DNA from: DATLWN01 sp964422615
Lineage (GTDB): Bacteria; Pseudomonadota; Zetaproteobacteria; Mariprofundales; Mariprofundaceae
Reading direction: 5' to 3'
DNA length: 8,557 nucleotides
NCBI GenBank assembly: GCA_964422615.1
Contig: CAYRBJ010000049.1
Span: 1-8,557 of the forward strand
Part shown: piece after piece, positions 6,240 through 8,557 of the stretch
Layout of the letters: each line of letters begins with the position of its first letter
How positions within the stretch are numbered: the first letter of the stretch is position 1
Translations under genes and position numbers: made by a program
The notes under the pieces: generated by a model
What the model saw: only the letters and a program-made list of their open reading frames with translations
Told to the model about the DNA's origin: nothing
Database searches by the model: none

Positions 6240-7079
6240 TTGGCGGAGCCACATAGCAGCGGCATAGCCGAGCATCTTCATTACTGGACCTATGTTGTCG
6301 AGAAGGGCCATCCGTTCATGCAGATCCATCTGGACACCATGATTCTGACCCTCGTCATCGCCGGCGCCATGGTGATCTTCTCGCTGTGGCTGAAGGGGCG
6401 GCTGGTCGAGGGCACGCCGAGCGGCACGCAGAACTTCGTCGAATCGGTCATCGATTTCATCAACGAGACGGTGCGCGACAATTTCCCGGTGCACAATCCG
6501 CTGGTCGCGCCGCTGGCGCTGACCATCTTCGTGTTCGTGTTCCTGTGCAACACCATGGACATTCTGCCGGCCTATACGATGGACACCATCGCCCACGCGT
6601 TCGGGATCGCGAGTTTCCGCCAGGTGCCGACCAACGATCTGAACCTGCCGGTGGCGATGGCGGTGTCGGTGTTCGTGCTGGCCTTGTATTACGAGTTCAA
6701 GCTCAAGCCAGTGCATTTCATCAAGGAGCTGTTGTTCGAGCCCTTCGCCAGCCTGCTGCTCAACGCCAAGAACCCGATCGTCAAGGTGCTCGGCGTGGTG
6801 CTGATCCCGATCAACCTGATCCTGAAGATCGTCGAGGAAGTGGCCAAGCCCCTGAGTCTCTCCTTCCGACTGTTCGGCAATATGTTCGCCGGCGAGGTGA
6901 TTTTCCTGCTGATCGCCTTTCTGCTGCTCAGCGGCGGCGTCGTCGGCAAGTTCTTCGGCTTTTTCGTCGGTTTTGGCTGGTCGATCTTCCACCTGTTCAT
7001 CGGCCTGCTGCAGGCATTCATTTTCATGATTCTTACCGTGGTGTACCTGTCGATCGCGCACCAGCCGGTGGAACATTGA
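6240..7079 (+). CDS. atpB: ATP synthase F0 subunit a
   Basis: Subunit a forms the two half-channels that carry ions to and from the rotating c-ring. The 279-residue product is of proteobacterial length, with several membrane helices. The signature LSLSFRLFGNMFAGE (205-219) contains the essential Arg210 and Glu219, at the same numbers as in E. coli, and a glutamine in the last helix (Q258) matches the conserved Gln there. The start is a TTG, supported by a strong purine-rich site GAGAGGGGG (6224-6232) seven bases upstream; the next in-frame ATG would remove the N-terminal segment. It follows atpI by 22 bases and precedes atpE by 60, the standard operon order. Confidence 0.97.
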   Translation: MAEPHSSGIAEHLHYWTYVVEKGHPFMQIHLDTMILTLVIAGAMVIFSLWLKGRLVEGTPSGTQNFVESVIDFINETVRDNFPVHNPLVAPLALTIFVFVFLCNTMDILPAYTMDTIAHAFGIASFRQVPTNDLNLPVAMAVSVFVLALYYEFKLKPVHFIKELLFEPFASLLLNAKNPIVKVLGVVLIPINLILKIVEEVAKPLSLSFRLFGNMFAGEVIFLLIAFLLLSGGVVGKFFGFFVGFGWSIFHLFIGLLQAFIFMILTVVYLSIAHQPVEH

Positions 7080-7098
7080 ACAGCCGGCGACGCATGAG

Positions 7099-7133
7099 TT
7101 TGGCTTTTGATTTTAGATAGTAGTACTGAGGAG
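7099..7133 (+). promoter_or_regulatory. U-rich leader and strong ribosome-binding site of atpE
   Basis: The 60-base gap before atpE contains an unusually T- and A-rich stretch (about 7099-7126) in an otherwise GC-rich window, ending in TGAGGAG (7127-7133), six bases before the ATG. In E. coli a comparable U-rich unstructured leader is a translational enhancer that lets the c subunit be made in excess of the other subunits. The same role here is inferred from position and composition. Confidence 0.5.
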
Positions 7134-7139
7134 TAACAC

Positions 7140-7391
7140 ATGGACGCACATACGATTATCACCGCTGCAACCGCCATCTCGGTGGGCGTGATCCTGGCCG
7201 CTGCCGGCCTGGGCTCGGCCATCGGCTGGGGTCTGATCACCTCCAAGACGCTGGAGGGCATCGCCCGCCAGCCCGAGATGCGCCCGCAGCTGATGTTCAA
7301 CATGTTCATCTTTGCCGGCCTGATGGAGTCCTTCCCGTTCATCATCATGGCCTTCGCGCTGTGGTTCCTGTTCGCCAACCCGTTCCATTGA
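7140..7391 (+). CDS. atpE: ATP synthase F0 subunit c
   Basis: Subunit c is the hairpin proteolipid whose ring turns as each copy binds and releases an ion. The 83-residue product has two hydrophobic helices (about 8-36 and 52-78) joined by the polar loop with the conserved ARQPE (42-46). The ion-binding carboxylate is Glu63, in GLMESFPF, where E. coli and most gammaproteobacteria have Asp61. Ser64 follows it, as in sodium-type c subunits. However, the helix-1 position that holds the sodium-binding Gln in those proteins is Trp30 here (AIGWG), so proton coupling is more likely. It has the best ribosome-binding site in the operon, consistent with the many copies needed per complex. Confidence 0.96.
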   Translation: MDAHTIITAATAISVGVILAAAGLGSAIGWGLITSKTLEGIARQPEMRPQLMFNMFIFAGLMESFPFIIMAFALWFLFANPFH

Positions 7392-7401
7392 TCGGCCGGG
7401 G

Positions 7402-7414
7402 CGGGCACGGCCCG
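7402..7414 (+). other. Small GC hairpin between atpE and atpF
   Basis: CGGGC (7402-7406) pairs with GCCCG (7410-7414) around ACG, eleven bases after the atpE stop. No T-tract follows, so it is not a terminator. It could mark a 3' end that protects the atpE message. The evidence is only the pairing and position. Confidence 0.3.
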
Positions 7415-7444
7415 GACGCACATTGTAAGCTTTGAGGTGATCCG

Positions 7445-7927
7445 ATGAGTATTGATCTTACATTCATCATGCAGATTTTGGTCTTCGTGGCCTTGTGTAT
7501 TTTTCTATACAAGATCCTTTACGGGCCGCTGAACACCCTGATGGAGACGCGCGCCAAGCGTATCGCAGACGGTCTGGCGGCCGCCGAGGCCGGCGAGCAG
7601 GCCAAGACCGAGGCCGAGGCCCAGATCGCCGAGGCGCTGAAGATCGCCAAGACCAAGGCCCAGGAGATCGTGGCCGCCGCCGAAAAGCGCGCGGCCGAGA
7701 TCCACGAGGAGGCCGTGAACAAGGCCCGGGGCGAGGCAGAGCAGATCGTTTCCGGCGCTCGCGAGGAGATCAATGCCGAGCTGGGTCGCGCCCGCCAGGC
7801 GCTGCGCCAGGAGGTTGCCGATCTCGCCATCCTGGCCGCCGAACGCGTGGTCGAGTCCGAGCTGGATGCCGCGCGCCACGGCAAGCTGATCGAGGGCATC
7901 GTCAGCAAGGGTTTCGGTAACGCATGA
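7445..7927 (+). CDS. atpF: ATP synthase F0 subunit b
   Basis: Subunit b is the peripheral stalk that, as a dimer, holds the F1 head still against the rotor. The 160-residue product (E. coli 156) has one N-terminal membrane helix (about 6-27), then a long charged Ala/Glu/Lys-rich helix typical of the b dimer. Arg36 in TRAKRIADGL corresponds to the conserved Arg36 of E. coli. The C-terminal VADLAILAAERVVE (124-137) is the delta-binding end. GAGGTGA (7434-7440) provides the ribosome-binding site. The stop overlaps the atpH start by ATGA. Confidence 0.96.
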   Translation: MSIDLTFIMQILVFVALCIFLYKILYGPLNTLMETRAKRIADGLAAAEAGEQAKTEAEAQIAEALKIAKTKAQEIVAAAEKRAAEIHEEAVNKARGEAEQIVSGAREEINAELGRARQALRQEVADLAILAAERVVESELDAARHGKLIEGIVSKGFGNA

Positions 7928-8445
7928 GAACGCAGCAGGTCTCCCGCCGCTACGCCCGGGCCCTGTTCGAGCTTGAACAGGAGGGCGCCAAGAACCGCGC
8001 CGCGCTCGAGAAGCTGGCGGCCGTGGCTGCCGTGGGCGACGTGCAGGACGTGCTGGGCAACCCCAACTACGCCGCATCGCTGAAGGCATCGGTGCTGGAG
8101 AAGGCGGCGGGTTCGCTGCCGGCGGAGATGAAGCGGCTGGTGAGCTTGTTGTGCGAGCGGGGCAAGGCGGAGCTGCTGCCCGAGATTGATGCGCTGTTCG
8201 AACAGATGATGCGCCAGGCCGAAAGCGAGGTGGAGGCCGAGGTGGTTTCCGCCGTCAAGCTCAGTGAGGCGCAGAAGAAGAACCTGGCCAAGGTGCTGGG
8301 TGACATCAGCGGCCGCAGCGTGCGCCTGAGCGTCAGCGAGGACAAATCGATCCTCGGCGGTCTGGTGGTGCGCATCGGCGACCGGCTGATCGATTATTCG
8401 GTGCGCTCGCGCCTGGAGGCCCTGAAACGGGCCATGGCGGCGTAG
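7924..8445 (+). CDS. atpH: ATP synthase F1 subunit delta
   Basis: Delta (OSCP homologue) caps the F1 alpha/beta head and binds the b stalk. The 173-residue product (E. coli 177) has the N-terminal helical-domain motif RRYARALFE (8-16) and the C-terminal family signature LGGLVVRIGDRLIDYSVR (144-161). The start overlaps the atpF stop by four bases, suggesting translational coupling that would help keep delta and b in proportion. The gap to atpA is 51 bases. Confidence 0.96.
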   Translation: MRTQQVSRRYARALFELEQEGAKNRAALEKLAAVAAVGDVQDVLGNPNYAASLKASVLEKAAGSLPAEMKRLVSLLCERGKAELLPEIDALFEQMMRQAESEVEAEVVSAVKLSEAQKKNLAKVLGDISGRSVRLSVSEDKSILGGLVVRIGDRLIDYSVRSRLEALKRAMAA

Positions 8446-8496
8446 GCGACCGCGTCATAGACGAATTATTGTTGAGGCTTTGAGGTAACAAACAAG

Positions 8497-8557
8497 ATGA
8501 AACTCGATACCGCAGAAATCAGTTCAATCATCAAAGAGCAGATCAAGGGCTTTGAGG
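8497..8557 (+). CDS. atpA: ATP synthase F1 subunit alpha, 5' fragment
   Basis: The first 20 codons read MKLDTAEISSIIKEQIKGFE, the usual start of bacterial alpha subunits (an EIS-x-IIK-x-I pattern), and the frame is open to the window end. Alpha forms the catalytic head with beta. TTGAGG occurs twice just upstream (8473-8478 and 8480-8485); the second lies 11 bases from the ATG and is the likely ribosome-binding site. Position after atpH confirms the call. The catalytic parts lie outside the window. Confidence 0.93.
   Translation, partial: MKLDTAEISSIIKEQIKGFE

Overview
The window looks like a piece of a GC-rich gammaproteobacterial chromosome, with every supported gene on the + strand. The ubiJ-ubiB pair (gammaproteobacterial ubiquinone synthesis), an SAH riboswitch in front of ahcY, and an E. 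coli-order F-type ATP synthase operon (I-B-E-F-H-A) all fit a ubiquinone-using aerobe, perhaps near Chromatiales, Acidithiobacillus or related sulfur-oxidising lineages. That placement is inference; no taxonomic marker was searched.

Layout. Bases 1-133 hold no convincing gene but contain two neat hairpins. ubiJ (134-808) overlaps ubiB (805-2415) by ATGA; both are accessory factors of ubiquinone synthesis. After 42 bp comes metK (2458-3648), S-adenosylmethionine (SAM) synthetase. The 98-bp gap after metK contains a complete SAH riboswitch aptamer (3664-3723) followed by a hairpin that covers the ribosome-binding site of ahcY (3753-5165), S-adenosylhomocysteine (SAH) hydrolase. The ahcY stop overlaps the start of a small exported Ala/Pro/Lys-rich protein with a C-terminal calcium-loop motif (5165-5701), which I do not recognise as a named family. 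A leader with a possible promoter and a GC-rich hairpin (5702-5791) precedes the atp operon: atpI, atpB, atpE, atpF, atpH and the first 20 codons of atpA, which runs off the window end.

How they work together. MetK makes SAM, methyltransferases (including those of ubiquinone synthesis) turn it into SAH, and AhcY removes the inhibitory SAH. The riboswitch lets SAH raise AhcY synthesis, and through translational coupling possibly the exported protein too. UbiJ and UbiB support the quinone pool of the respiratory chain, whose proton gradient drives the ATP synthase encoded downstream. Most of this is well-known core metabolism. The points most worth a second look are the riboswitch expression platform, the unknown EF-hand-like protein coupled to ahcY, and the unusual ion-site residues of the ATP synthase c subunit.
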